Assembly (NCBI RefSeq): GCF_001039355.2
Contig: NW_019774648.1
Coordinates: 126,001-190,000, forward strand
Reading direction: 5' to 3'
DNA length: 64,000 nt
From: Lingula anatina
Lineage: Eukaryota > Brachiopoda > Lingulata > Lingulida > Lingulidae
Shown here: in pieces, positions 52,201 through 63,343 of the stretch
Layout of the letters: each line of letters begins with the position of its first letter
How positions within the stretch are numbered: position 1 is the first letter of the stretch
Position numbers and translations under genes: made by a program
The notes under the pieces: generated by a model
What the model saw: only the letters and a program-made list of their open reading frames with translations
What the model was told of the DNA's origin: nothing
Databases searched by the model: none

Positions 52201-53607
52201 TCCAAGATCAAAGGCTGCTGCATCCTGGTGTGGAGCAGGAGGGCTGGAGTACAATAAGCACCAAGATTCTTGTGTTACCAGTACATGCAGCACTCCTATA
52301 TACTCCAATATTTAAATATGTACTAATACTATACTTTAATGTATTAATTCATGAAATTTATATTAAAAAATAACTGCAAAATGGTGTTCAAGTGCATGTC
52401 TAGTAAATCAAACTCTGCAGTTTAGGAAAGCAGAATATATTTGAGAGCACCTGATATGAAGCCAATCTGATATAGCTGAAAGCCATTTTATAGTTTTTAT
52501 AGTATTTACATCCATATCTTTCATGTGTTAGCACATATAAGAAACACAAATTGGGGTCTTAATTATATGAATCTTCATGCTAAAGTAAAATTAGATAGAA
52601 TTTAACTTGTTCTAGCTATTGTAATAACTTGTCTTAATGACATTAAAGGTGATCAGTAAAATTCTTGGAATTTTATTTGTTGAACATAAGGTGAACAGAT
52701 CCTGTCAGTGTGACCAAGACTCTGTTCACATGAAAAAACTATTTTCTAAAAATCTATTTTCTATTTGCGGTATCTTGTGATCACTCCGAGCGCAGCCGAG
52801 AATTAATTACAGCTTTGGAAGTAACTTGCTCGCACAGACCGTGATCACAAGATACCGCGAATAGAAAATAGATTTTTAGAAAATAGATTTTTCATGTGAA
52901 CGGAGCCTAAGTGTCATAATTTTTTTATATCATTACAGAATTAATGTTCACTCATATATGTAATTAGTCTAATGCACTCTGTTGGTATGAGTTGAGTTAA
53001 TTGCCTCAGTTTTTGACCTTACATGGTAAGCAGGAAAAGCTTCTTTTACTACAGTATATAGCTCAAATAAAAAACAAACTTTATCAAACTAGTACATCGA
53101 AATGCTTTTAATCCAACTTATATACTACAAGGTGCGACATAGGAGACAGTTTGCCAGGACTTGGATACTTATAGCTTCAAGGGTTTGAAACACAAGGTGG
53201 AATGAGGCTTAAAACCTTTAGACTGTATTAGTAGCATATGTAAGGCCGAAAAACTGAGGCCACCTTGAGTGGCGGTAGGCGGTACATTGTACGTGTATTT
53301 TTTTAATTTAGAGCTCATAATCAAATAATAAAGGGAACCAAAGAGAGCAAAGATTTAAAAATGCATTCCATATATTACAATAGAAAACCATGTAAAATAT
53401 GAACAATATTTTCCTCTTAATTAATTAGCAAATTGCAATTTGAAGGTCTACATGTACCTACCAGAAACCTGTGCTCTCCCAGAAATGGGACAAGTTTGCA
53501 ATGATTTTACCTTCGTCAATTTTTACTTTATATGTGCTCCTGCAGCAACATTGTGATATTAGAATGGAACAAAACAAAAGTGCTACAACATACAGCGTGA
53601 AATGCAT
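46260..53607 (-). CDS. IDUA: Alpha-L-iduronidase, 15 exons
   Basis: Lysosomal GH39 glycosidase that removes terminal iduronic acid from dermatan and heparan sulfate. Exons (minus): 53607-53462, 52243-52100, 51851-51661, 51412-51317, 51160-50955, 50730-50612, 50352-50274, 49348-49102, 48847-48763, 48525-48419, 48169-48048, 47765-47640, 47400-47324, 47017-46899, 46429-46260. All phases agree; 677 residues (human 653). The ATG at 53607 follows an in-frame TGA and opens a signal peptide ([18 protein letters not shown]). Conserved blocks: [36 protein letters not shown] (acid/base Glu near residue 178), [21 protein letters not shown] (nucleophile Glu near 302; the Asp codon before it is split by an intron), NLILS and [21 protein letters not shown] near the end. 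The exon 8 donor (T then GTACAT) is weak and was chosen for phase. The C-terminal tail is basic. Identity is secure. Confidence 0.93.
52717..52908. mobile_element. Foldback MITE in IDUA intron 1
   Basis: Two arms of about 65 bases, sharing TTCACATGAAAAA, CTATTTTCTAAAAATC and GCGGTATCTTGTGATCAC, are in inverted orientation around a 50-base centre. Outer ends AGRCTCYGTTCACATG resemble, but are not the same as, the GGCCGCATTCACATCG ends of the 30.8-kb family. No frame. Confidence 0.82.
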
Positions 53608-54824
53608 TCAGAATTATTGAATTATCATTATATGGCAGAGCAACTGCGACTGTAAACAAACGACACCAAACACAGCTTCATGTCGTGTTTTGAGAGTACC
53701 GTAGTGTGATATGTCGCTATTTGTACATGCAAAAATCGCACTTATGTTTTACTAAGTTTAACCAATGTTAACCAAAAGAGGCAAAATAAATATATATATT
53801 TATATATATATGTTTAAACTGCTATCGTTGTAAAAATTTTGTGAAAAAGCAAATTGCATTTGAAAGTCTTGATGCCTACTTGCCGTAATTAGGTACGCGA
53901 CCGGTTTAGATGTTTTTGCGAGAGGCCTTTTTAGTGATGCCAGATAAAACACATGCAAGTACAGTAAAATAGCACAACTTAGAAGTGTGAAATGCCGTAT
54001 GTAGATGTTCCATACGTTACGTTTTTATCATCTGAAGTTGATATTAATATTATTGACTAGTTCGAAAATCAGACTCTCGCACTCATACCTTGCGTTTAAC
54101 TTCATGTTACAAGTACGTGTGTGACTTTGTGAAATTGACGGAACAGTAATACCAAATTCTAGTATTGGTTGCAATTTCAAAGACTTATAGCGGATATCTT
54201 TTGCGTTGTCAGCGCTTCAAAGTCCACCTAAAATGACTGTGAACAGTGAAAATATTACTTGAATATAGAAGTAAAACTATCATTTTTAGGTCGATGCAGA
54301 GGGCCCTCCTGGACCACATGTTTTTAGACTTTTTCACTAATTGGCAATGTCATCCTTGATATTGGATATTAAAACATTTTCTAATATATATATATATGAG
54401 TGTGTAGATTTCAAATATTTTATTTGGTCTTGTACCATTATATAATCATCTGTTTCTTTTCATTTACAGACAAATTTAAATTGATATTATGTACAACATT
54501 TTCTTGTTTTCATTCTTTTAATTATGTTCTAGCATATCCTGACAAATCGGAAATGAATGTTGTAAATTTATATTTACTAGTATTTACATAAAATACATTT
54601 AGCATCATTAACTGATTGATAACAAATCTAGTTAAATGTAAGTTTCTTTAAATTGAAGTAAGGACAGTGCAATATTCAAGGGACTTCACTAATTGTCTAA
54701 GTGTAAAAGATATTAAAAGTATATTCTTCTCAATAGTGTTGATACTTTTATATATCAAAATAAGTAATTTCAGAAGTTTCTATATTTTATTTCAGTGATT
54801 GGGAGTCCAAGTGTACATTAAAAG
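53608..54824. promoter_or_regulatory. Shared upstream region of IDUA and C1orf43
   Basis: The two genes diverge with about 1.2 kb between start codons. The C1orf43 coding start lies inside an exon that begins at an acceptor (TTTATTTCAG, ending at 54795), so a non-coding first exon lies in this interval. I could not place that exon or any core promoter element with confidence. Short TA tracts lie near 53.80 and 54.39 kb. Confidence 0.45.
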
Positions 54825-57070
54825 ATGGCAGAAGAGATGTCTAATATAAGTATTGTGCTGTTCATTGCATGTGGCACATTGGTAAGTTGTTATATCCATT
54901 CTTCAAATGATTATAATATAAAATATGTTTAATATATGACTGTTCACATTTTTTTTACTTTTATGTTGTCTTCTAAGTTTATCATGATTAAATGTAAAAG
55001 TTAACAAAATAAAACTTTGTTATTCTTGCCTTCTTTTCTGTACATTATTTTGTTTATTAATTTTTTTCCTTTTTGTAATTGTTATTTTGTTATTATATTA
55101 TTTCTTTATTACTATTGATGGAGGACTCTCAAAATTACAAATATAAAAGAATTGTGTTGAATTAAGGTAACACCTTTAATCCGAAACTCAAAACTATTTT
55201 CTATTTAATCTTACTTTTACCTTTGCATATAACTATAAGTTTTATTTCAGACATTCCTTTACATATTCATATTTGCTAAACGGCAGATTTCACGATTTGC
55301 ACTTAAATCAACACGAAAACCACATGTCCCAATAGGTGCAGATGCCCCAGAGGTAAGAGTAAAGACCAGTTTTGATAGTTGCATTGAAATTGAAGAAACA
55401 TTTCAAACTATTCAAATCTACTGTTGTGACTTAAAAATAAAAAATTGAATAAAATTATGACTAAAAAAATTAATGTCTGTTCAATGAATTTTAGAGAAGG
55501 TACCAGTTTTACAAAGCCCCAAATGGCAGTAATAGTGTTGTTTGCAAATCTTGTGATGAGAAAGGAGAAAGTTTGAATTGACAAAGGTTTAATAAGGCCC
55601 ACATACACACACATCAGGCACACACACACTGTCATTAACTCTCTTTTTGCAGGCATTAAAGCAAGAGATAAATAGGAGATTAAAGAGGACTGGTGATATA
55701 AAATATGAGCCTCTGTTAATGACCAGAACAACAGAAGAAAAATATGGACCCTTTGCTGGTATGTATATATAAAATAATTTGTTAAAATTTACTGTGATAT
55801 AAAATGTGGACCTCAGTTAATAACCAGAACAACAGAAGAAAAATGTGGACCTTTTGCTGGTATGTAAAAAAATTTTTTGAATTTTACTGTGTTCACTTTT
55901 ATAACAGGTGAATTTCCAATCAGATATCAGTTTACCATCCACAGATTTTTTTCTGGAAAAAGTGATTATGCGTATGTGTATCATTGTCTGTGTATCATTT
56001 ATTTATTATTAGTACTTTTTTCTCATGGAAGTGATATTGATCTAAACAAGCTATCATTGCTTTTAATATTTAATGCTTTTTTCTATTTGCAATGACATGG
56101 AAAATGTACTCGTAGATACCCAAAAAATGAGTTTTTTCTTTTATAGGTAACTGGCACTTTTTTTACCGGATGAAAGCAGTGGATAACCTTCACATTTTAG
56201 GTTTGTAATTATTCAGGGTTTTTTTTTTCTGTGTACATCTTTAATTCCCATCTACTGAATATTAACAAAACTCCATCACTGTGTTGAATTATATATGTAA
56301 TTTAAAATTTTTTTTTTTACTTCCCTGCAGATCAGGGACTTCAGGACAGAGGAAAGAATTGTTCTTCTCGTAAACCTGGAGACAACCTGCTCAAATATCT
56401 CACTGCTAATCTCCCATTAGCCAGCCCTGAGTTGATAGACAAGTTTGTTCATGCTTATGAACATGCCAGGCATGACCCTATAGTGAGTTTGAATATTTTT
56501 GTTGAAAAAAAATTCTTTTTTTAACTGGACTTGACATTTCTTTTGTTTTGATGTTTGAGAATTTGCAGTAATGATTTATGTATTGAGTCAGAGTAAAAAA
56601 AAAAACAATTCAGAATCACATTTATAAGGATGTGTTCTTTCTTTCAAGGAATTTGGAGTTGAGGAGTACAGACAGTATATGGAGCTGTTACAAGAACTTA
56701 TGAAGTATGAAACTGCACCTTGTTTTATGACTCATTTTTAACAGTAGCGACCAAAGGCATGCACTTAAGATTTTAATTGTATGCGTAAATTGATTGAAAT
56801 AAAAAGAACCTTGGTACAAGCACTATTTTCATAAAATATATCTGTTTTTTCAGTTCGATCAAGGATGATTATGATGATGCTGATGGTACAACAAACAACA
56901 GAGACAATCTCACCAAACCAGAGCAAATAACTTATATTCCCCCTCCTAATGGGAGCCAGACTGGCATGTACAGGCTACTGACGTCAGGATCTAAGCAATC
57001 TTTAGCCTCATCTAAAGTGGACAGTCAAACTTCCAGTTTGAGCTCAGTACATTATGAGACTTCATTATAG
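54825..57070 (+). CDS. C1orf43: C1orf43 / NICE-3 homologue
   Basis: Single-pass membrane protein family; the human member is linked to Golgi integrity and phagocytosis, but its biochemistry is unclear. Exons: 54825-54881, 55251-55352, 55653-55758, 56147-56200, 56331-56482, 56649-56704, 56854-57070. All GT-AG and in phase; 247 residues (human 253). An N-terminal hydrophobic segment (about residues 8-28, ISIVLFIACGTLTFLYIFIF) is followed by the conserved AKRQISRFALKS, PHVPIGADAPE, RRLKRTGDIKYEP and FFYRMKAVDNL. Exon 5 holds HAYEHARHDP, matching GYETARYG in human. The tail is Ser-rich and contains QITYIPPP. A partial copy of exon 3 with its donor follows in intron 3. A poly(A) signal AATAAA is at 57297-57302. 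Start chosen at the first ATG after the acceptor; another in-frame Met four codons later is possible. Confidence 0.88.
55796..55891 (+). repeat. Tandem copy of the 3' half of C1orf43 exon 3 and its donor
   Basis: This 96-base segment repeats 55694-55795: the end of exon 3 (ACCAGAACAACAGAAGAAAA), the donor (TTTGCTG then GTATGT) and the next bases of the intron. The exonic part stays open in frame. No acceptor precedes the copy, so the complete exon is not duplicated. Confidence 0.85.
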
Positions 57071-57302
57071 CAGTGCTCAAACTGCTTTATACCAATTAAT
57101 CAATATGTACATATATACATACCTATATGTATGTTTTTGTATGACCATGTGCAATATTTCAGACTTCTATTTGGTGCTCCTACAGTGTATGTGGCTGGTT
57201 GTTAAGGTTTAAATTTTTTCATTATTTTAAAAATAGTATTTTTAAATGTTTGCTCAGATACATATTTCTGGCACAGTTATTTGGCTTTTTAAAGTAATAA
57301 AT

Positions 57303-58785
57303 AAAATAGTTGTATTTGTAAGATTTGAGGTCATTTTCATAATTGAAGTTTTTTTTTGTTAAAATTTTAATTGTCTTAAAAATTTTATTCCAAGTGATAT
57401 AATAATGTTTTGTGAATAAATTTATAACGTTTTTTACTCCTATGCAAACACTGAGTACATCAAAATATTCTTTATGATAAAATAAAATTGTAGATGCAAT
57501 TAAAGGATGTTTGCAATCACCAAATGCACCTGAGAAGAAAAGGTTTCTTTTGAATTATAATTAGTTGATTACAAATGCAGCCAAAGATGATGGTTTGTGC
57601 ATCAACAGGTTTTAAACAAGTCACTTGTTGCAAAATAATATATTTGACTGAGCATATGAAAACAATTACGAAAAGACTCATTTAAAACACTAGATTTCCA
57701 AATTAGTTTTAATTAACGTGTCTGATTAGAACAGACATTTTTCACTACAGAGTTTTAATTTTGTGACTATGAGAAGATTATGAAATAATTGCCCCTACAG
57801 TGTTGAGAGTTGTGACAAGATATTATGGTGTTACAGTAACTAACAATCTTTACCAGACAAATAATTTTATTCATACCTGTTGAGCACCAAATTCAACATG
57901 TTTTGGCTCAAATAATTTTACTATTTTTATTTGAAAACTGTAGGGCGAAAACTGAATCAAAATGTGTCTCGTTGAGTACATATTTTGTGTCAGTAATTAA
58001 TTACTATGCTTTAAAGTACATCTGATGTAGTTGCAGGAGCAGTTCAAGTTGTCCGAAAATGGGTAACTTTCTGTATACAAATAGAGCTTGTATCTTGACT
58101 CATGCAGGCATCAGTTTGTTGGTAAAAGTTGTAGACAATTAACTTGTCTAAAGAAAAAATATTCGAGTTTGATCAATCACTGATTTGACTGAATTTTGTT
58201 TCAGTAAGGTAATTTTTTTCAGCAATATGGCCAAAACAAAATTTATATTAGATTGAGCACAGTGTACCAACATCTGAAGAGACAGTTACAGACCATAAAG
58301 GCCTTGCATTTTGATAATATATATATTTGGACTGTGGTGTGCACTCTTCAACCTGTGCAGTAAGTACTATGATATGTTATCAATGAATGAGCAATAAATT
58401 GCTATCCTATTTAAATGGTAGGATAAGGTCTGTGAGTCCAGGAAACTTTGTAATAGATACTAACTTAGTTTTCTAGCTTCAGTGTGATACCACTTTGTTA
58501 AATTCGAAATCAAGCATGTTAAAGATTTAGTATAAATAATAATTATAATAATAATAATATTTATTTCTTAAAAACCGCACTACACTACTGTCTCAGTGCT
58601 GTTTACAAATAAAATTATCAGAATTACAAGTAATTATATAAATAATAAAAGCTGAGGTGAATAAAACAATTAAAATGATTAATACTTGTTATAAAAGTAA
58701 TAGTCTAAACAATAAACCTTTTCTGATAAAATGAGAAAATATATGTTATCAAGTATTAAATTTTAATTGAAGTACTGTGCAAATA
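57303..58785. other. Non-coding stretch after C1orf43
   Basis: AT-rich sequence with an ATA/AAT microsatellite near 58540-58560. No frame or RNA gene recognised. Confidence 0.5.
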
Positions 58786-58998
58786 AGAATGTTTTCAAGT
58801 CTTTTTAAGAACCTCAACACTATCAATAGTCCGAATGTGTGAGGGTAGTTCATTCCATAAAATGGGTGCTGCAATTGAAAATGCCCTGTGGCCGTAGGTT
58901 TTAGTTGTTTTTTTGTTGTCATTCCTGGTAAAGAAAAGAGTGGAGGTGGATCTGGTGAGATTGGCTGAACTTGGATGTAGCAAAGAGTTAAAATATGA
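58786..58998 (-). pseudogene. CR1/L2-like LINE reverse-transcriptase C-terminal remnant
   Basis: Minus-strand reading gives LTRSTSTLFF, then TKTYGHRAFSIAAPILWNEL and PSHIRTIDSVEVLKKT before a stop. The pattern TYG-RAFS-AAP-LWN-LP-HIR is the familiar last segment of CR1/Jockey/L2-type non-LTR retrotransposon ORF2 proteins. Upstream parts are absent, as expected from 5' truncation. Confidence 0.82.
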
Positions 58999-60146
58999 AG
59001 GGTATTCATAAAATGTAATACCTAGCAGTATTTTGGGATGTCAGGTTAAAGGGTGAACTGATTGTTTAAAGTTAACAGTACTCTAAAAAATCATCAAATT
59101 GTTTTTCAGCAGCTTTTTTCTGTCTTGAATCCCACAAACTGTGCCTTCAAACTTTTAATCTACAAAACTTTTGATTGGTTAAGATACCCAAGTTTATCTG
59201 CAACAACCAAATAAAAAATGTCTGTCATGACGCTGGCATTCATAAAACTAAGTGTCATGGGTATTAGTCTTCTTTTATCATGATCAATGCTTCTCTTGCT
59301 TGCATTTATATTTTTTCTTTTTTTCAAATTAAGTCAATTAATTGTAATTTAAGTCAATCAGTTGATTTGAAATTTTCTGTGGAATTTATTTATCTTATCT
59401 GTGAACAAGCTAAGATGATAACCGTGGGTGTGATGTGATCAAGTGCACTTAGAATGGACTTGGTAACAATCAGTTTACTGTGAATGAATTGTGTATATAT
59501 AACAGTGAGCTCAAGGGGGTCAACCATTGAACCAAGCATTATTTTAGTCTGATGTACCCATAGATCTCTGCACTGATAGATTCAAACCCCGCACCCCTAA
59601 AGCACACGCACACGCACGCACAAAATACAGTAACAATTGGACATGCAAAATGAAAAATAATATTATAAGAAATTTATTTTTGTAGACTGGTATATGGCAA
59701 TAGTGTAATATTTACCCAACTACACCCTTCCAATTTTAATGAAAGAGATGTGTTTATAGTTGAAAACATTGAATGCGTCTTGTCTACTAGCCCTTGAAAG
59801 AATTTAAAAATTATGATGGATAATACTGAATTCAGTCATCTTTCTGCTTGCCTTTACAGTAGAAAATTTACCTGCACTCAATTTTTTTAGTCCTCTGCAG
59901 GGGCAGATCCAAGATTATTTGAAGGGGGGATCCAGAACGACAGGCCTCAGATGTGAAGCTGACCATCACCCCCTTGGCGTGGGGTTCGGGGGCTGCTCAA
60001 GGGCCCCGAAAATTTTTTGGTGTTTTGGAGAGCAAATAGTGCCCTTTGGTACAGTTTAGAAATTTGATTTAGCTAGTCAAAATTCTAATTTCAAGAGGGG
60101 AATATTGGTGTGATATATTTTTCAGAAACTGAAGGGGGGGGGGGGT

Positions 60147-61082
60147 NNNNNNNNNNNNNNNNNNNNNNNNNNNNNNNNNNNNNNNNNNNNNNNNNNNNNN
60201 NNNNNNNNNNNNNNNNNNNNNNNNNNNNNNNNNNNNNNNNNNNNNNNNNNNNNNNNNNNNNNNNNNNNNNNNNNNNNNNNNNNNNNNNNNNNNNNNNNNN
60301 NNNNNNNNNNNNNNNNNNNNNNNNNNNNNNNNNNNNNNNNNNNNNNNNNNNNNNNNNNNNNNNNNNNNNNNNNNNNNNNNNNNNNNNNNNNNNNNNNNNN
60401 NNNNNNNNNNNNNNNNNNNNNNNNNNNNNNNNNNNNNNNNNNNNNNNNNNNNNNNNNNNNNNNNNNNNNNNNNNNNNNNNNNNNNNNNNNNNNNNNNNNN
60501 NNNNNNNNNNNNNNNNNNNNNNNNNNNNNNNNNNNNNNNNNNNNNNNNNNNNNNNNNNNNNNNNNNNNNNNNNNNNNNNNNNNNNNNNNNNNNNNNNNNN
60601 NNNNNNNNNNNNNNNNNNNNNNNNNNNNNNNNNNNNNNNNNNNNNNNNNNNNNNNNNNNNNNNNNNNNNNNNNNNNNNNNNNNNNNNNNNNNNNNNNNNN
60701 NNNNNNNNNNNNNNNNNNNNNNNNNNNNNNNNNNNNNNNNNNNNNNNNNNNNNNNNNNNNNNNNNNNNNNNNNNNNNNNNNNNNNNNNNNNNNNNNNNNN
60801 NNNNNNNNNNNNNNNNNNNNNNNNNNNNNNNNNNNNNNNNNNNNNNNNNNNNNNNNNNNNNNNNNNNNNNNNNNNNNNNNNNNNNNNNNNNNNNNNNNNN
60901 NNNNNNNNNNNNNNNNNNNNNNNNNNNNNNNNNNNNNNNNNNNNNNNNNNNNNNNNNNNNNNNNNNNNNNNNNNNNNNNNNNNNNNNNNNNNNNNNNNNN
61001 NNNNNNNNNNNNNNNNNNNNNNNNNNNNNNNNNNNNNNNNNNNNNNNNNNNNNNNNNNNNNNNNNNNNNNNNNNNNNNNNNN
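60147..61082. other. Assembly gap (936 N)
   Basis: Run of N bounded by 12 G on the left (60134-60145) and 25 T on the right (61083-61107). Both homopolymers probably caused the break. Frames drawn through the gap are not evidence of genes. Confidence 0.98.
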
Positions 61083-61111
61083 TTTTTTTTTTTTTTTTTT
61101 TTTTTTTGTAG

Positions 61112-61745
61112 CTTTTCTATGAGAGTTGAAGAAGTTGAACATTTCAAGTATTTGGTTTCGGTAAAATCGGTGGATGGAAACTCAACAAAAGATGTCAAAT
61201 GAGAATCGGAATGGTGAAGGCCAAAGCAAATGAACTGGTCAATATCTGGAAGGACAGAAGTATCCCAACAGTGTTAAAGGTGAAATTAATGAAGACCTTG
61301 ATATGGCCAGTGCTCATGTACAGGTGCAAAGGATGGGTAATCAAAAAAGAGAAGGAAAAACAGATGCAGCTGAAATGTGGATTTATCAAAGAATGTAATG
61401 CATCTCATGGTGGGAAAAAAAAACGAAAGACTGCACTCTTGAGGAACTCTGACTTAACCAGGAATTATTGAACAAGTTCAAGGAAAAGAAGCTTATTTTT
61501 CTGGGCCACCAGCTCCAACTGGAAAAAACAAAGTTGTTCACATCAACATTTTAAAGTGTCCCCCAAAAAAATGAAAACATGGCAGGCCGGGGTTTGGATG
61601 GAAGACCAACATACAAAATTGGACAAGAAAAAGTTTAATAGAGGTCACGAGGACGACAGTAGATAGAAAGAAGTGGAGGGGCTTGGTCCATGGAGTATGC
61701 CAAAAATCTTTGATGCTGCTGCTGATGATGATGATGATGATTAAC
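61112..61745 (+). pseudogene. RTE-like LINE reverse-transcriptase 3' remnant
   Basis: Plus-strand frames give VEEVEHFKYLVSVKSVDGNS, then after a frame change RIGMVKAKANELVNIWKDRS and LKTLIWPVLMYRCKGW-type residues (window reads LMKTLIWPVLMYRCKGWVIK), then EMWIYQRM and, further on, FLGHQLQLEK. This is the usual C-terminal order of RTE-class endonuclease-reverse transcriptases. Several stops and frame shifts show it is dead. It ends in GCTGCTGATGATGATGATGA (61718-61741), a short tandem tail of the kind RTE elements leave. Its 5' part falls in the gap. Confidence 0.82.
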
Positions 61746-63343
61746 TTTTCTAACTGCTACATATATCAGTGCATGATTTTTAAATTGAATTGAAATGGTT
61801 ATCTTCATTTGCATTCTTTGGACAGAGGTCAAATTTTGATCACTCAGTGTCTGCATGACAGTACGATTGACCTAGCTCAGCTTCACTGAATGTTTACTGC
61901 TAATACGCGAACATTCTAACAATCAATGTAATCAAAATGCTAAGTATCCTATCCAAGGATTTTCAGCCAAATTTAATTTTCCTTGAAAATGGAAATTAAT
62001 TTTTCAACTTGTGAATCATTGCTAGACCTGTCCCTTTTAATCAGATATTTACACAATTTCCTTTTAGATTTCTAGATAAATTACTTTATTTATTATAGTT
62101 TTAAATAACTGGGCAATCACTCAGACCACCATGCCTTTTGATACATTTCAAAAGGAAATATCAACGTTGGGCATTTTTATTTAAGGGGTTTTATCATTTT
62201 TAAGGTCTGTATAGGAAAAGATAAGTATATTTGAAGGATATGTTAGCAAAGAAAACATAAGTTTGGGACATTTTCAAATGCTGATTCATGTAGTACATCT
62301 TTAATTATGTAAGCATCTCTCCAACTTTTTTTTTTTTTTTTTTTTTGGGAGGGGGGTGTTAGAGACAAAAAACAAAAGCCAAAAGTCATACTGTCTTATC
62401 ATCATTATTGATATTTGCATAGTAGGACTTAAAGATAAAAAGTCATATGGAATGAATGTAGGTATTAGTAATCTGCAATCAAATAAGCCACCCTGAAGCT
62501 AAATTTGAAATATACTTAAAAGTTTTTCAAAGACATCAGTAAACATTTCCACCCAACAAGCATTGTGTAAAACATTGACACAACTGTGTTATATATGACA
62601 AAAAATTATTTGTTCAAAAGTCAATGATTTCCTTCAAATATAATAATTACATACAATTCCTGAAATTACTATCATAGAGGTACATGTTTTCAAGAAATGG
62701 GAAAACTTAAAAACATGAATTGAAACTTAACATACAAATGAGCCAGCATAGACATATCAGATAAGGCTGGTGGAGTGAATACAGAAAATGTCTAAAAATT
62801 GACACATACATTATCTGCTTTTTTGCTGTTGAAAAAATCATCGTTAATCGGTATAAATCGAAATTATCAACATTATTATAATATATGTTTAATGAAAACA
62901 TCACCAAATTTCCATACAGCTACAAGTAAAATATAAGAAAAAATATCACACACTGTGTAAAAGGAATGACGATTTCTGTAAAATGTAAAATACTACAAAT
63001 GTTGCTTCAAAATGTTGTTACATGAAGGCAATGAAAATATGAAAAATTTAGAAACCCAAACTACAATTTTTGAGGTCAGGCATTCAATTTATTCTTGGGA
63101 TATGAACCCAATTAATAAAATCTGCAGCCATCATGCCTCAAAAACAAGCAGCATATCTTTTCATACATCTGTTCAAAATTCATCCCCATGGCACTATTGA
63201 CTACATTCTGATTAGATAAAATGAACAGAAATAATTTTACTATTATCTAACCATGTTGAAAATAGTCTAATTTTGTTTTCATTTGTTCAGTTTTGTTCAT
63301 CATAATGCAAACCAAAGTCAATTTTTGTGAATATGTCAAAGTC
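61746..63343. other. 3' flank of the CH25H-like gene
   Basis: AT-rich, with a 24-T run and G tract near 62.33 kb. Part near 63.1-63.3 kb may be 3' UTR (minus-strand AATAAA near 63.09 kb). No other gene recognised. Confidence 0.5.

Noticed and set aside
59890-60060. GC-richer stretch with GGGGCAGATCCAAG and CCCCCTTGGCG, possibly a transposon fragment
   Set aside because: No inverted ends or coding match visible, and the right side is lost in the gap.
60069-61198. Long open frames on both strands across 60.1-61.2 kb
   Set aside because: They are almost entirely N bases of the assembly gap.
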